Positions 43,911 to 54,393 are shown, numbered from the stretch's first letter. The stretch is DNA of 64,000 nucleotides from Arcobacter aquimarinus (GCF_013177635.1 NZ_CP030944.1:620001-684000), one strand, 5' to 3'. The notes: generated by a model not told the origin, from the sequence alone. Translations and numbers: made by a program.

Positions 43911-45504
43911 CGGTATGCAAAAACGAATGTTAATTATGACATTGGTAGTTTTTGTATTTTTCATAGCATATGAGTTTTTGGTTTTAAAGCCACAACAAGA
44001 AGCAAAAGCAGCTTTAGTAAAACAAGAGCAAGAGCAAAAACAAAATTCTGCACCAGATGTTGATACGACACAAATGGTAGAAAGTGATGTTAATGGTAAT
44101 CCAATTAATATGTCAAAATCAGTTGATGCTTTATCATCTAAAGCAATTGCTGATAAACAAATAGTTTCTGTTATAAAAACAGATAAAAATATTATTGAAA
44201 TTGATACTCTAGGAAGAGTTGCACAAGTTACTTTACTTGAAGAAAAATATAAAGATGAAAATGGGAATCAAATAAAATTATTTGAAGCTAATCAATTAAG
44301 ACCTTTAGAAGTTAGATTTGCAGATAAAAATATCAATACAGAAGCTTTCAATGCACCTGTAATAGCTAGTTCTTCAAATATTGATGCAACTACTTCGAAA
44401 CAAGTATTAACATTAACACAAACTTTAAGTGATACAGTTTTAACTAAAACATTAACTTTTTACCCTGATGGACATTATGATTTAAGTGTAAGTGCTACTA
44501 ATGATAAGCAGTTTTTTATTACAAATGGATTTAGACCAAATGTTTTAGCAGATATGTATGCACTTCATGGATTAATTACAAAATTAAATGATAATACTTT
44601 GACTACTATAGAAGATGGTGATTTAAGTAAAAATGAAAATATTACAGGTGTAAAATTTGTTTCAAATTTTGATAGATATTATGCTACAGTAATTTATAAT
44701 TTTGAAAAATCTTTAAGCATTACTTTAATGCCAGATTTATCTTCAAATCCACAAGCATTTATACATGCAGGTTCATCAATAAATTTTAGTGGATTTATGG
44801 GACCAAAAAACTTTAAAGATTTATTAGCTTTAAATAAAGAATTAACAGATGTTATTGAATATGGTTGGTTTACATTTATTGCAAAACCAATGTTTGTTCT
44901 TTTACAATACATTCAGTCTTATGTTGGAAACTGGGGTTGGACAATTGTTATTTTAACTATTTTAATTAAATTAGTTTTATATCCTTTATCTTATAAAGGT
45001 ATGGTTTCTATGAATAAGCTAAAAGAATTAGCTCCAAAAATGAAAGAAATTCAATTAAAATATAAAGATGATAAACAAAAACAATCAATGCACATGATGG
45101 AATTGTATAAAAAACATGGTGCGAATCCAATGGGTGGATGTTTACCATTAATTCTTCAAATCCCAGTATTTTTTGCTATTTATAGGGTTTTAATCAATGC
45201 TATTGAATTAAAAGGTGCAGAGTGGATTTTATGGGTTCAAGATTTAGCAGAGATGGATCCTTATTTTGTTTTACCTATTTTAATGGGTGCTACAATGTAC
45301 ATTCAACAAAAAATTACACCAAATACAATGCAAGACGAGATGCAAAGAAAAATATTCCAGTTTTTACCAGTTATTTTTACATTCTTCTTCTTATGGTTCC
45401 CAGCAGGACTTACATTATATTGGTTTATAAATAACTTGTTTACTATTGGTCAACAATACTATATAAATAAATTATTTGATAAAAAAAGAGCTGAAAAAAA
45501 TTAG
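43897..45504 (+). CDS. yidC: YidC membrane protein insertase
   Basis: YidC inserts inner membrane proteins. A first membrane helix (RMLIMTLVVFVFFIAYEFLV) is followed by the large periplasmic domain (about 40-330) and the conserved five-helix core: WGWTIVILTILIKLVLYPL, the basic loop with KMKEIQLKYKDDKQKQS, then GCLPLILQIPVFFAIY and WFPAGLTLYWFINNLF. The ATG at 43897 is preferred to one at 43888 because AAGGA lies 8 bases upstream of it, but overlaps the latter. It starts inside yidD. Confidence 0.96.
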   Translation: MNQNNGMQKRMLIMTLVVFVFFIAYEFLVLKPQQEAKAALVKQEQEQKQNSAPDVDTTQMVESDVNGNPINMSKSVDALSSKAIADKQIVSVIKTDKNIIEIDTLGRVAQVTLLEEKYKDENGNQIKLFEANQLRPLEVRFADKNINTEAFNAPVIASSSNIDATTSKQVLTLTQTLSDTVLTKTLTFYPDGHYDLSVSATNDKQFFITNGFRPNVLADMYALHGLITKLNDNTLTTIEDGDLSKNENITGVKFVSNFDRYYATVIYNFEKSLSITLMPDLSSNPQAFIHAGSSINFSGFMGPKNFKDLLALNKELTDVIEYGWFTFIAKPMFVLLQYIQSYVGNWGWTIVILTILIKLVLYPLSYKGMVSMNKLKELAPKMKEIQLKYKDDKQKQSMHMMELYKKHGANPMGGCLPLILQIPVFFAIYRVLINAIELKGAEWILWVQDLAEMDPYFVLPILMGATMYIQQKITPNTMQDEMQRKIFQFLPVIFTFFFLWFPAGLTLYWFINNLFTIGQQYYINKLFDKKRAEKN

Positions 45505-45512
45505 GGAAATTC

Positions 45513-46385
45513 ATGAAAAAGTTTGAAGCAAGTTGTTTAGAGAAGGTTTATGAATTAGCGACAGCAGAATTTAATTGTTCAATTACTGAATTAGAAATTG
45601 AAGTTATCCAACAACCAAGTAAAGGTTTTCTTGGTTTTGGTAAAAAAAATGCAATTATTCAAGCATGTTTTAAAAACAATTGTAGAACATACGTTCAAGA
45701 GACAAAAACTTTTAAAAATAAAGATGTAAAGATTGAAGAAATTTCTCAAAGAATTGAGAATTCAATTAAATCTGAACAAAATAGTGTTATTAGAGAAAAA
45801 GAAGAGCAAGTTGTATCAACATCTCCAAAAATAGAATCGAAAGATAAAATTTTTGATAATTTTTATAATGAAAATGCTTCTCAATCAGAAATCTCTAAAA
45901 TAGTAGTAAAAAAAGACAAAGAAAAAATTTTAGAGGAAGTAAAAGAAGGAGTTTCTCTTTTATTTGATAATACTTGTTATAAAATTGAAAAAATCAATGT
46001 TGAATTTTATGATGAAGAAACACTTTATATTGAGTTTTTAGGAGAGGATTCTGCTTTATTAATTGGTAAAGAAGGATATAGATATAAAGCATTATCATAT
46101 ATTTTATTTAATTGGATTAATGAAAAATATGGTTTGATGTTAAGACTTGAAGTTGCAGAATTTTTAAAAAATCAAGAGGAAGCAATTTATACATATCTTG
46201 AACCAATAGTTGAGATTATAAAAGAAAAAGGTACATTTAAAACAAAACCTCTTGATGGCATTTTAGTTCATATCGCATTGAAAAAACTTAGAGAAGAATT
46301 TCCTGATAAGTATGTTGCTGTAAAAACAAATGTTAGGGGTGACAAATATGTACTTGTTAATGAATACAGAGCAAGAGAAATTTAA
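45513..46385 (+). CDS. jag: Jag/KhpB-type RNA-binding protein
   Basis: The N-terminal Jag_N domain (EASCLEKVYELATAEFNCS ... KGFLGFGKKNAIIQA) is followed by a charged linker, a KH domain (FLGEDSALLIGKEGYRYKAL), and an R3H-like end where the usual R3H histidine is not obvious. It lies after yidC, its normal place. Jag proteins bind RNA and influence cell division and envelope functions. A TTG-started mnmE follows. Confidence 0.9.
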   Translation: MKKFEASCLEKVYELATAEFNCSITELEIEVIQQPSKGFLGFGKKNAIIQACFKNNCRTYVQETKTFKNKDVKIEEISQRIENSIKSEQNSVIREKEEQVVSTSPKIESKDKIFDNFYNENASQSEISKIVVKKDKEKILEEVKEGVSLLFDNTCYKIEKINVEFYDEETLYIEFLGEDSALLIGKEGYRYKALSYILFNWINEKYGLMLRLEVAEFLKNQEEAIYTYLEPIVEIIKEKGTFKTKPLDGILVHIALKKLREEFPDKYVAVKTNVRGDKYVLVNEYRAREI

Positions 46386-46387
46386 TC

Positions 46388-47728
46388 TTGTTTGATGATG
46401 CTACAATTGTTGCAATTGCAACAGCCAATGGAATTGGTTCTATTTCAATAGTAAGAATTTCAGGAGTAAATGCTCTTGAAATTGCTACAAAAATTTCAAA
46501 AAAAAATAATTTTACTCCAAGATTGGCAACTCTTTCTTATCTTTATGATTCAAATAATGAAATTATTGATGAAGCTTTAATTTTATATTTTAAGGCTCCT
46601 TTTTCTTTCACAGGAGAAGATGTAGTAGAGTTTCAATGTCATGGTGGAATAGCAATTGCAAATATGATAATAGATGAAGCATTAAAGTATGGAGCTAGAA
46701 TTGCTAATCCTGGAGAATTTTCTAAAAGAGCATTTTTTAATAATAAAATAGATTTAACAAAAGCAGAAGCTATTTCAAAAATTATTGAAGCAAGAAGTGC
46801 AGATGCTGTTAAGTTATTAGCAAGACAATTAAAAGGTGAGTTAACAAGTTTTGTAAATGAAATAAGAGAAGATTTGCTTTTTATGTTAGCTTATACAGAA
46901 GTTTCAATAGATTATGCTGAAGAAGATTTACCTAGTGATATTTTTGAACAAATTAAAAATAAAATAGAAAAAATAAAAATTAAACTTTCAAATACTTTAG
47001 ACGCAAGTAAGAGAAGAGAAGGAATGATAGAAGGTTTTAAAGTTGCAATCATCGGAAAACCGAATGTTGGAAAATCTTCACTCCTAAATAAGCTTTTAAA
47101 CTATGATAGGGCTATTATTTCAGATATTGCAGGAACTACTAGGGATACTATTGAAGAAAGTGTTAAAATTGGTACTCATATTATTAAAATAGTTGATACA
47201 GCAGGTATTAGAAATGCAAGTGATGTGATTGAAAAAATTGGAATCGAAAAATCAATTCAAACTATAAATGAAGCAGATGTTGTAATAGCATTGTTTGATA
47301 ATAGTAAGATTTGTGATGATGAAGATAGAAAAATTTTAGAATTAATAGATGAAAATTCAAATAAAGAAATAATTAAAATTTTAAATAAATCTGATTTAGA
47401 AAATAGATTTGATAAATCTAATATTACAGATTTTATAGAACTATCGACAAAAGAAGATATAAATCCATTGATCAAAAAAGTTGAGCAAATACTTGATTCA
47501 AATACTTTTGGTGATGAAATGTCATTGATTTCAAAAAGACAAGTAAGTTCAGTAGAGAAAACTCTATACAATATAAATTTATCAGTTCAGCCTTTAAATA
47601 GTGGCGAATTGGAATTTTTTGCACATTTTATAACTGAAGCTTTAGAAAGTATTTCATCAATAACAAGACCTTATGAAAATGATGAAATGTTAGATGTTAT
47701 GTTTGGTGAATTTTGTTTAGGTAAATAA
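46388..47728 (+). CDS. mnmE: tRNA modification GTPase MnmE
   Basis: MnmE with MnmG modifies the wobble uridine of some tRNAs. The N-terminal folate-binding domain (IVAIATANGIGSISIVRISG, FTGEDVVEFQCHGG), helical region and inserted G domain (GKPNVGKSSLLN near residue 225, DIAGTTRDTIEE, DTAGIR) are present, and the C-terminal FCLGK cysteine ends the protein. The TTG start lies 2 bases after the jag stop with no clear ribosome site, so it is probably coupled. Confidence 0.97.
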   Translation: MFDDATIVAIATANGIGSISIVRISGVNALEIATKISKKNNFTPRLATLSYLYDSNNEIIDEALILYFKAPFSFTGEDVVEFQCHGGIAIANMIIDEALKYGARIANPGEFSKRAFFNNKIDLTKAEAISKIIEARSADAVKLLARQLKGELTSFVNEIREDLLFMLAYTEVSIDYAEEDLPSDIFEQIKNKIEKIKIKLSNTLDASKRREGMIEGFKVAIIGKPNVGKSSLLNKLLNYDRAIISDIAGTTRDTIEESVKIGTHIIKIVDTAGIRNASDVIEKIGIEKSIQTINEADVVIALFDNSKICDDEDRKILELIDENSNKEIIKILNKSDLENRFDKSNITDFIELSTKEDINPLIKKVEQILDSNTFGDEMSLISKRQVSSVEKTLYNINLSVQPLNSGELEFFAHFITEALESISSITRPYENDEMLDVMFGEFCLGK

Positions 47729-47738
47729 AGGAAAGTAT

Positions 47739-48152
47739 GTGAAAAAGTTTTTATTTTTTATTTTTATGATATTTAGTTTTTCAAGTCTTTTTGCAAATCA
47801 GTGGGATGGATTTTTTAAAGAAACAGGTTTCCCTCGTAAAGTTATTGATGATGGTTCAATCGTTAAAGGAAAATTATATCAAGCTAAGATTACTTATCAA
47901 ATTTCAAATAATGATGGAATAAAAGGTAATTTTGAAAATAGTGATACAGCAAAAGTTACTGTTACAAATAACAAAGGTAAAGTTATATCTACAAATAAAT
48001 TTATGACTGTAGCTGAGTTGAGAACTTGGGGAAGAGTTAATCTTCTAGAAATATTATCTTCTATCTTAGGAGATGAAGAGTTAAGTAAAGAGAAAATAGC
48101 AGAATTGACAAAATTAGCTTCTGTTGCTCTTTTAAATAAAAATATTGATTAA
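47739..48152 (+). CDS. Small exported protein of unknown function
   Basis: The signal peptide (about 1-19, FSSLFA) is followed by about 118 residues of mixed beta and helical character without cysteines. I do not recognise a family. It starts with GTG after AAGGA and lies 10 bases after mnmE; an ATG two bases earlier opens only a stop codon. It ends in a convergent hairpin with the phosphatase gene. Confidence 0.7.
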   Translation: MKKFLFFIFMIFSFSSLFANQWDGFFKETGFPRKVIDDGSIVKGKLYQAKITYQISNNDGIKGNFENSDTAKVTVTNNKGKVISTNKFMTVAELRTWGRVNLLEILSSILGDEELSKEKIAELTKLASVALLNKNID

Positions 48153-48184
48153 AAATAACAAGCTATTTAAAACTTGTTATTTTG
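48152..48184. terminator. Convergent hairpin before sixA end
   Basis: AAAATAACAAG (48152-48162) pairs with CTTGTTATTTT (48173-48183) with a 10-base loop. Both sides carry short T or A runs. Confidence 0.7.
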
Positions 48185-48656
48185 GAACTTCATAGCTAAT
48201 AAGTTTAGCATTCTCTTTTGATATATCAATCCAACTATTACAGTCAAATTCTATTTCCATAATTCCACCCATTTGGAATTTTTCTTTGAAACCTACTAGT
48301 GTAACAGCAAGGGCAGTTAATGAAGGGTTATGACCTACTATTATCATAGAATCTATAGTATCAAATGTATAAGAAATAGTTTCTAATAATTCATTTACAA
48401 ATGCCATATATAAGACATCATTTAACATTACAGTCTTATTATAATTTAAATATTTAGCAAATATTTCAGCTGTTTGACGAGTTCTATTTGCCGGACTTGA
48501 TACAATTAAATCAATTTTATGATTTCTACTTGCAAAATCCTTAGCAATTTTTTCTGCTTCAGCTATTCCTTCTTTAGACAAGTTTCTATCATAGTCATCA
48601 ATGTTTAAATCTTCATCTTCTTTTTTTGTGTGTCTTAATATATAAAGTTTTTTCAT
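48177..48656 (-). CDS. sixA: Histidine phosphatase, SixA-like
   Basis: The 159-residue protein carries the phosphohistidine RHTKKE motif near residue 8, the conserved VSSPANRTRQTAEIF segment and the second histidine in VGHNPSLTAL. Matches SixA, which removes phosphate from phosphohistidine carrier proteins. It is a single gene, convergent with the preceding exported protein. Confidence 0.88.
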   Translation of the reverse strand: MKKLYILRHTKKEDEDLNIDDYDRNLSKEGIAEAEKIAKDFASRNHKIDLIVSSPANRTRQTAEIFAKYLNYNKTVMLNDVLYMAFVNELLETISYTFDTIDSMIIVGHNPSLTALAVTLVGFKEKFQMGGIMEIEFDCNSWIDISKENAKLISYEVPK

Positions 48657-48769
48657 ATTTACTCTTAAATAAAATAATAAACAGATTTTAAATAAATTTA
48701 GCTTTTTATTTTATAAAAGAATTCTTTATTAACTTATATTTGATAAAATTATGCAAAAAGGAGGGTAAA

Positions 48770-49624
48770 ATGGAACAAACTAAAACAATTTTTTTACTTA
48801 CATTTCTGACAGTATTATTTGTGTTTATAGGTTATTCTTTTGGAGGAACTTCAGGAATGTTGATAGCATTTTTAGTCGCAGGTGGAATGAATTTTTATGC
48901 ATATTATTATTCTGATAAACAAGTTTTAAAACACTATGATGCAACTTTATTAGAGGATGTTAGACATCCAGTATATAGAATTACTCAAAAACTAACATCA
49001 AAGGCAGGACTTCCTATGCCTAAGGTTTATTTAATTCCTGATCATACTCCAAATGCTTTTGCAACAGGCAGAAATCATGAAAATGCAGCTATCGCTGTAA
49101 CTATGGGATTATATGAAATGCTGAATGAAGATGAACTTGAAGGTGTAATTGCACATGAATTATCTCATATTAAACACTATGATATTTTAATAGGAACAAT
49201 TGCTGCTGTTTTTGCAGGTGCTATTGCGATGATAGCTAATATGATGCAATTTAGTTCTATGATGGGAAATAATAGACAAAATGCTAACCCAATTATGATG
49301 ATTATTATGGCTATTTTACTTCCAATAGCAGCATCAATTATACAAATGACAGTAAGTAGGAGTAGAGAATATATGGCAGATGAAGGAGCTGCAAGAATGA
49401 CAGGAAATCCTGCAGGTTTACAAAGTGCATTATCAAAACTTGAAAATTATGCAAGAAGTGGTCATCAAATTCATAATGCGACTGAACAAACAGCTCATAT
49501 GTTTATAATAAATCCATTTTCAGGATTGAAATCAAATCTTGGGAATTTATTTAGAACACATCCTACAACAGAAGATCGAATAGCAAGACTAGAAGAGTTA
49601 AAATTTGAATTAAGAACAAAATAA
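48770..49624 (+). CDS. htpX: HtpX membrane protease
   Basis: HtpX cuts misfolded membrane proteins. The HEXXH zinc motif lies in [13 protein letters not shown], with two membrane helices near the N-terminus ([17 protein letters not shown]) and two after the motif, and the downstream zinc glutamate in [10 protein letters not shown]. The ATG at 48770 is preferred to a TTG 30 bases earlier because AAGGAGGG lies just before it. Length 284. Confidence 0.95.
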   Translation: MEQTKTIFLLTFLTVLFVFIGYSFGGTSGMLIAFLVAGGMNFYAYYYSDKQVLKHYDATLLEDVRHPVYRITQKLTSKAGLPMPKVYLIPDHTPNAFATGRNHENAAIAVTMGLYEMLNEDELEGVIAHELSHIKHYDILIGTIAAVFAGAIAMIANMMQFSSMMGNNRQNANPIMMIIMAILLPIAASIIQMTVSRSREYMADEGAARMTGNPAGLQSALSKLENYARSGHQIHNATEQTAHMFIINPFSGLKSNLGNLFRTHPTTEDRIARLEELKFELRTK

Positions 49625-49633
49625 TATAAATAA

Positions 49634-49666
49634 AAAAAGCAACCCTTGACCAAAGAGTTGCTTTTA
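49634..49666 (-). terminator. Hairpin between htpX and aroC ends
   Basis: A stem around AAAAGCAAC ... GTTGCTTTT with a few mismatches and a T run on the minus side; it best serves aroC. Confidence 0.75.
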
Positions 49667-49710
49667 GGTACGTATTCTATTTCAAATTAGATTAAAAATA
49701 TCTTTAATTA

Positions 49711-50787
49711 CTACTTTGTGTAAACTTTTTTAACATTTTCTATTTTAGATGACATATTAAGTAATACCATATCTGCAAGAACTAATGCCATCATAGATTC
49801 AGCCACGACACTTCCTCTAACTGCAACACAAGGGTCATGTCTTCCCTTTAGCTTACATTCTACTTCATTATCATAAATATCAATTGTTTCTTGTTCTATA
49901 AATATAGAAGGAGTTGCTTTAAAATAAACTTTTACATTTATATCATCGCCATTTGAAATACCACCAAGAATTCCACCACTATGATTTGTTTTAAATCCTG
50001 ATTTTCTTATTTGGTCATTATTTTCATAACCTTTTACTCTTGAAGCCAAAATTCCATCTCCAATTTCAACTGCTTTTACTGCATTTATTCCCATCATTGC
50101 ATTTGCAATTTGAGAATCAAGTTTGAAATATAATGGTTCTCCAAGTCCAATAGGAAGATTTTTTACATTTATTAATGCAACTCCACCAACACTGTTATGT
50201 GAATTTTTTGCTTCTAATATTGCATTTTTTTGAGATTCTTCTACATTAGAATCAAGTGCAAAAATTTCCGATTTATTTACATTTTCAAAATCAAAATTTT
50301 CTGCTTTTATTCCATCAATTTCACAAATTCCACTTTTTACATCGATATTTAATTCTTTTAAAAGAAGTTTTGCAATAGCTCCAGCTGCAACTCTAGCTGC
50401 TGTTTCTCTTGCACTACTTCTTCCTCCACCTCTATAATCTCTAATTCCATATTTATTAAAATACGTAAAATCAGCATGACCTGGACGAAATAAATCTTTT
50501 ACATTTGAATAATCACTTGATTTTTGATTTTCATTAAAAATAATCATAGAAATACTTGTTCCTGTTGTATATCCTTCAAAAACTCCTGAAAGAATCTCTA
50601 CTACATCTCCTTCTTTTCTTGCCGTTGCATATTTATTAGCTCCAGGCTTTCTTCTATTCATTTCACTTTGAATAAATTCTTCATCTATTTTAATCCCTGC
50701 TGGAACTCCATCTACTATACAGCCAAGAGCTTTCCCATGTGATTCACCAAAAGTTGTAAATCTAAATCTATGTCCAAAACTATTCAT
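49711..50787 (-). CDS. aroC: Chorismate synthase
   Basis: AroC makes chorismate from EPSP with reduced FMN. The sequence starts [31 protein letters not shown] and has [26 protein letters not shown] and [12 protein letters not shown], the three PROSITE-type signatures. Length 358. It follows rnc on the same strand by about 7 bases. Confidence 0.98.
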   Translation of the reverse strand: MNSFGHRFRFTTFGESHGKALGCIVDGVPAGIKIDEEFIQSEMNRRKPGANKYATARKEGDVVEILSGVFEGYTTGTSISMIIFNENQKSSDYSNVKDLFRPGHADFTYFNKYGIRDYRGGGRSSARETAARVAAGAIAKLLLKELNIDVKSGICEIDGIKAENFDFENVNKSEIFALDSNVEESQKNAILEAKNSHNSVGGVALINVKNLPIGLGEPLYFKLDSQIANAMMGINAVKAVEIGDGILASRVKGYENNDQIRKSGFKTNHSGGILGGISNGDDINVKVYFKATPSIFIEQETIDIYDNEVECKLKGRHDPCVAVRGSVVAESMMALVLADMVLLNMSSKIENVKKVYTK

Positions 50788-50794
50788 TTAATTA

Positions 50795-51469
50795 TTAATC
50801 CTCTTTTAGTTTTTCAATAGCTATTTTAGCTGCTGCTTGTTGGGCAAGTTTTTTACTTTTACCACTTGCACTTCCATAATTAACACCATCTATCCAAATT
50901 GATACTTCAAATTCTTTTTTATGATCAGGTCCATAAGAACCTTCTATTTTATATTCTGGAATTGAAGCAAATTTTGCTTGAGTTATCTCTTGTAGTGCAG
51001 TTTTATAATCACTAAATAGAACATCAAGATTAATTTTGTCATAAGATTTTTCAAGTAAATCTAAAATTATTGGCTTTAAGACTTCTAAACCAGATTCTAA
51101 ATAAATTGCTCCCATTATAGCTTCAAAAGCATCTGATAAGATAGAGGCTTTTGTTCTTCCTTTATTTCTTTCTTCAGCAGTTGAAATAAAAATATAATCA
51201 CCTAGTTTTATCTCATTTGCAAGTCTTGTAAAACCTGTTTCATTAACTAAACTAGCTCTTATTTTTGATAGTTCCCCTTCATTTGATTTTGGGAATTTAA
51301 GATATAAATATTCACCAACAATTAAGTTTAAAACAGCATCTCCTAAAAACTCTAATCTCTCATTATTATATGGTTTTTTGTAACTTTTGTGGGTAAGTGC
51401 TTCGATTATCAGATTCTTATTTTTAAACTGATAATCCAAACACTTTTCCAATTTCGAATAATCGCTCAT
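50795..51469 (-). CDS. rnc: Ribonuclease III
   Basis: RNase III cuts double-stranded RNA in rRNA processing and regulation. The catalytic motif [16 protein letters not shown] is near residue 36, with the later acidic residues in [12 protein letters not shown], and a C-terminal dsRNA-binding domain ([28 protein letters not shown]). The ATG at 51469 is preferred to one 27 bases earlier because AAAGGAAA stands before it. It precedes aroC by about 7 bases and likely shares its transcript. Confidence 0.96.
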   Translation of the reverse strand: MSDYSKLEKCLDYQFKNKNLIIEALTHKSYKKPYNNERLEFLGDAVLNLIVGEYLYLKFPKSNEGELSKIRASLVNETGFTRLANEIKLGDYIFISTAEERNKGRTKASILSDAFEAIMGAIYLESGLEVLKPIILDLLEKSYDKINLDVLFSDYKTALQEITQAKFASIPEYKIEGSYGPDHKKEFEVSIWIDGVNYGSASGKSKKLAQQAAAKIAIEKLKED

Positions 51470-51538
51470 TTGTTTCCTTTTATTAATTTTAAGCAAAAGT
51501 ATATCACATCTTTTATTAGGTTTTATCTTGTTTTAATT

Positions 51539-52588
51539 TTATTGTAAAGATTGATTCATTGTAAAAAATGATTTAGTCAGCCTATGTTTTACATCAAAAC
51601 TTAAAATACTATGACAATGTGGACATCTAGTATCAAATACTGGATGAGAATGTTTACATGAACTGCAAATAAATTCAAAATCTAATGAGGCTTTTATTTT
51701 ATGTTCATGTTTATTTATTAAAATCAAAATATCTAAATCAAAATCTTCACTATGTAAAAGATTATTTAAATATCCTTTTGCATTAAAAAGTTCAGTTAAA
51801 AACTTATTTTCCATAACTTTTTCAAAATCTATATCTTCAAAATTTAAGTACCACATAATATCTATACATTTTTTGCAATCAAACTCTTTGATATGTTCCC
51901 AGAAAAATGGTTTGTTATAGTGAATTAAAAAAGATATAAATACTCTTTCAATAATTTTATTTTCTTTAAAAATTTCATATAAAAGAGAAGTTCTTTTTTC
52001 ATATGATAATACTGAATCATTTATGATTACTAAAGAATCTAAATATATTTTATCTATAGATACATCACAGTTTAACTCTTCTAAAGATGAAGTTATCTCT
52101 TTTGCTTTCTTAAAATCTTTTAATTTTTCATTGATAAGTAAAAGGTATTTTAACGCATTTTCATTATGTGGTGAGAATTTTAATATTCTTAGAAAAATTT
52201 CTTTAGACCTTTGTAAAAATCCACCTTTGAAATATGTTGTTCCTAAAAGTTCAAGTAATTCTTCTTTTTTTACTCTATCATTTACATGTTCAAGAAGTGT
52301 TAGATAAACAGAAATAGCTTTGTTATATTCACCTTTATGTAGAAAAGTTGAAGCTAAAAGTAGAATAGAATCAAAAGGAAGATTATAGGTTTTATAAAGA
52401 TGAACATAATCTTCTTCTTTTAGTTTTCCAAGTTCAAATCTTAAAGATAATTTTCTGTAATCTTTTCTTGCATTTCTCTCTTTGTAAATCCCATAAGAGT
52501 ATGTGATAAAAGATATGATAAAAATTAGTCCAACAATAAGAATAACACCAAGTAAAGGATCTCTGTATTCTAAAACTATATTATCCAA
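51539..52588 (-). CDS. Membrane-anchored TPR protein with zinc ribbon, LapB-like
   Basis: The 349-residue protein has one N-terminal membrane helix (VILIVGLIFIISFITYSYG), TPR repeats (about 55-250, KGEYNKAISVYLTLL), and a C-terminal zinc ribbon with two CXXC pairs (ICSSCKHSHPVFDTRCPHCHS). That three-part plan is that of LapB/YciM, which in Enterobacteria controls LpxC turnover through FtsH. It is therefore LapB-like, but equivalent function in this group is not shown. The start is TTG with AAAGG 7 bases upstream. Confidence 0.72.
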   Translation of the reverse strand: MDNIVLEYRDPLLGVILIVGLIFIISFITYSYGIYKERNARKDYRKLSLRFELGKLKEEDYVHLYKTYNLPFDSILLLASTFLHKGEYNKAISVYLTLLEHVNDRVKKEELLELLGTTYFKGGFLQRSKEIFLRILKFSPHNENALKYLLLINEKLKDFKKAKEITSSLEELNCDVSIDKIYLDSLVIINDSVLSYEKRTSLLYEIFKENKIIERVFISFLIHYNKPFFWEHIKEFDCKKCIDIMWYLNFEDIDFEKVMENKFLTELFNAKGYLNNLLHSEDFDLDILILINKHEHKIKASLDFEFICSSCKHSHPVFDTRCPHCHSILSFDVKHRLTKSFFTMNQSLQ

Positions 52589-52660
52589 GTAATACCTTTA
52601 TTATTTTTTATAAAAAGTTTTTCATCTTAACATAAAAGTTCATATAAAATAATAAAAAGA

Positions 52661-52666
52661 TATAAT
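52661..52666 (+). promoter_or_regulatory. dnaG -10 box, leaderless geometry
   Basis: TATAAT ends 6 bases before the dnaG ATG, so transcription would start at or next to the A of ATG. No ribosome-binding sequence is present. Confidence 0.6.
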
Positions 52667-52672
52667 TCTTTT

Positions 52673-54310
52673 ATGATAAAAAAAGAATCTATAGAAAATT
52701 TAAAAAACCATCTTGATGTAGTTGATGTTGTCTCACAATTTATAGAATTGAAAAAAAGTGGAGCAAATTTTAAAGCTTGTTGCCCTTTTCATGGAGAGAC
52801 GACACCTTCTTTTGTTGTTAGTCCAGCAAAACAGATATATCATTGTTTTGGATGTGGTGCAGGAGGGGATTCTATAAAGTTTGTTATGGAATATGAAAAA
52901 TTATCATATCCAGAGACAATAGAAAAACTAGCATCAATGTATAATGTTAATTTAGATTATGAAAATAATAGTGATGAAAAAAAACAAGACACGAAAATTT
53001 TGGAAGAAGTTAATAAATTTTACCAAAAGCTTTTTGTAAATAATAATGCATCAAAAGAGTATATAAAAGATAGAGGGATTTCTGATTTTTCAATAGAAAA
53101 ATTTGAAATAGGATATGCTCCTGCTTCAATTGATACAATAAATTTTTTAAAATCAAATCATTACAATTTAACTGAAGCAATAGATTTAGGAATAATTGAT
53201 ACTGGAACAAATGGTTTATATTCAAGATTTATAGAAAGAATTACTTTTCCAATTTATTCAATAAATGGAAAACTTGTAGGTTTTGGTGGAAGAACAATAA
53301 CTGGACATAATGCAAAATATGTAAATTCTCCTCAAACAAAACTTTTTAATAAATCAAGACTTTTATATGGTTATAATTTAGCTAAAGAGAAAATTTATAA
53401 AAATAAACAAATAATTGTTTGTGAAGGTTATTTAGATGTAATAATGCTTCATCAAGCAGGATTTAATACAGCAGTTGCAACACTAGGAACTGCACTTACA
53501 ACGGAACACTTACCACTTTTAAGACGAGGTGAGCCAAAAGTTATACTTGCCTATGATGGAGATAAAGCGGGACTAGGAGCAGCTTTTAAAGCATCTGTAA
53601 TGCTTAGTCAAAGTGATTTTGAAGGAGGAGTTGTAATTTTTAGTGATGGTCAAGACCCTGCTGATATGGTAAAAGGGAAAAAGATTGAAGAATTAAATAA
53701 TATTTTTACAAATCCAATATCTTTTATTCCTTATGCAATAGATTATATTATTTCAAAATATGATATAAATGAACCTAGCCAAAAACAAAAAGCACTTAAT
53801 GAAGCAAATGATTATTTAAAAAGTTTAAGTCTATTAAATCAAGATGAATATAAAAGATATTTAGCTCAAAAATTGAATGTTAGAGAAAACTTAGTAAAAA
53901 TTAGTTCAGATAAACAAAGAATTAATGATGTTAATTTATCAAAAATAGATATTGCTGAACTTTGTATAATAAAATCAATACTTGAAAAACCAAAAAGATT
54001 AGATTTAGTTTTAGATATAGTTGATACTTCTATGTTTGAATTTCATAAAAATGAATTTGAATTAGTCTTAACTGATATAGAAAACCCATCATTAAATTCG
54101 ATTATTTTAAATGAAAAACTTGAAAATTATGATGATGAAAGACTTAATCAAGAACTTCTTACATTGGTATATAAATTTTATACAAATAAATTAACAGCAA
54201 TTTCATATGATAAAAGTCTAGATTTTAAACAAAAAGCAAATTTAATTAGAAAAATTAAAGATAATATTTATCAATTAAAGCAAGGAAAACTTGTAAGTTA
54301 TAATCTATAA
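52673..54310 (+). CDS. dnaG: DNA primase
   Basis: DnaG makes RNA primers for replication. The CHC2 zinc finger uses C37, H40, C58, C61 (ACCPFHGET ... YHCFGCGAGG); the TOPRIM catalytic core has VCEGYLDVIMLHQAG and AYDGDKAG; the C-terminal helicase-binding region follows. Length 545. The N-terminal residues MIKKESIENL resemble those of related primases, which supports this ATG. The gene stands alone. Confidence 0.97.
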   Translation: MIKKESIENLKNHLDVVDVVSQFIELKKSGANFKACCPFHGETTPSFVVSPAKQIYHCFGCGAGGDSIKFVMEYEKLSYPETIEKLASMYNVNLDYENNSDEKKQDTKILEEVNKFYQKLFVNNNASKEYIKDRGISDFSIEKFEIGYAPASIDTINFLKSNHYNLTEAIDLGIIDTGTNGLYSRFIERITFPIYSINGKLVGFGGRTITGHNAKYVNSPQTKLFNKSRLLYGYNLAKEKIYKNKQIIVCEGYLDVIMLHQAGFNTAVATLGTALTTEHLPLLRRGEPKVILAYDGDKAGLGAAFKASVMLSQSDFEGGVVIFSDGQDPADMVKGKKIEELNNIFTNPISFIPYAIDYIISKYDINEPSQKQKALNEANDYLKSLSLLNQDEYKRYLAQKLNVRENLVKISSDKQRINDVNLSKIDIAELCIIKSILEKPKRLDLVLDIVDTSMFEFHKNEFELVLTDIENPSLNSIILNEKLENYDDERLNQELLTLVYKFYTNKLTAISYDKSLDFKQKANLIRKIKDNIYQLKQGKLVSYNL

Positions 54311-54393
54311 GAATTAATTTTCAAAATTTATTTTATTAGTAGTTTATTTTTTGTAGAATTCCAAAAAAGTTATTTAAACTTAAGGAAAATCCA

